Part shown: in pieces, positions 5,970 to 5,981 of the stretch
Layout of the letters: every line of letters starts with the position of its first letter
Numbering within the stretch: position 1 is the stretch's first letter
Position numbers and translations under genes: made by a program
The notes under the pieces: generated by a model
The model's input: only the letters and a program-made list of their open reading frames with translations
Told to the model about the DNA's origin: nothing
The model's database searches: none
DNA from: Methanobacteriota archaeon
GTDB lineage: Archaea; Thermoplasmatota; Thermoplasmata; JAUWGG01
NCBI GenBank assembly: GCA_030606525.1
Contig: JAUWGG010000072.1
Span: 1-5,981, forward strand
Length of the DNA: 5,981 nt
Reading direction: 5' to 3'

Positions 5970-5981
5970 ATACATTATACT

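Noticed and set aside
1..5981. CRISPR arrays, tRNA or rRNA genes, insertion sequences, defence or toxin systems
   Set aside because: No spaced direct repeats, tRNA-like cloverleaf, transposase or nuclease motifs were seen. Nearly all bases are accounted for by six ordinary genes.

Overview
The window looks like a piece of an AT-rich archaeal chromosome (by eye roughly 40% GC). The archaeal signs are an MptD-type dihydroneopterin aldolase, a stand-alone beta subunit of ADP-forming acetyl-CoA synthetase, an archaeal-type serine-phospholipid synthase/decarboxylase pair, TATA/BRE-like boxes placed at archaeal distances from start codons, and strong Shine-Dalgarno motifs. A euryarchaeal, possibly Thermoplasmata-related, uncultured lineage is my guess from the gene mix. 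No rRNA or other phylogenetic marker is present to prove it.

Layout. (1) 43-660 (+) is thymidylate kinase (tmk). (2) 679-3378 (-) converges on it with an 18-bp gap. It encodes a large secreted subtilisin-family (S8) protease with a signal peptide, an I9-like propeptide, a catalytic domain carrying two big insertions, and a C-terminal pair of 'GWNLI' repeats. (3) 3379-3504 is a divergent promoter region with two minus-strand TATA boxes and one plus-strand TATA box. (4) 3505-4167 (+) is the ATP-grasp beta subunit of an ADP-forming acyl/acetyl-CoA synthetase, with no alpha subunit in view. (5) 4204-5969 (+) is a compact three-gene run with overlapping reading frames: asd (pyruvoyl-type archaetidylserine/phosphatidylserine decarboxylase), pssA (CDP-alcohol phosphatidyltransferase, serine type) and mptD (dihydroneopterin aldolase).

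How they work together. pssA and asd form a two-step route from a CDP-activated lipid plus serine to the serine lipid and then the ethanolamine lipid, presumably archaetidylethanolamine. mptD belongs to pterin (methanopterin/folate) synthesis and shares the transcript without an evident biochemical link. tmk makes dTDP for DNA synthesis. The acetyl-CoA synthetase beta subunit would, with an alpha subunit encoded elsewhere, make ATP from acyl-CoA during fermentation of peptides or organic acids. That would suit an organism that secretes a large protease, but this link is inference.

Most of the window is recognisable housekeeping or metabolic content. I see no CRISPR array, transposon, tRNA, rRNA or defence system. 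The least ordinary element is the mosaic protease, followed by the lipid-pterin overlapping gene cluster.
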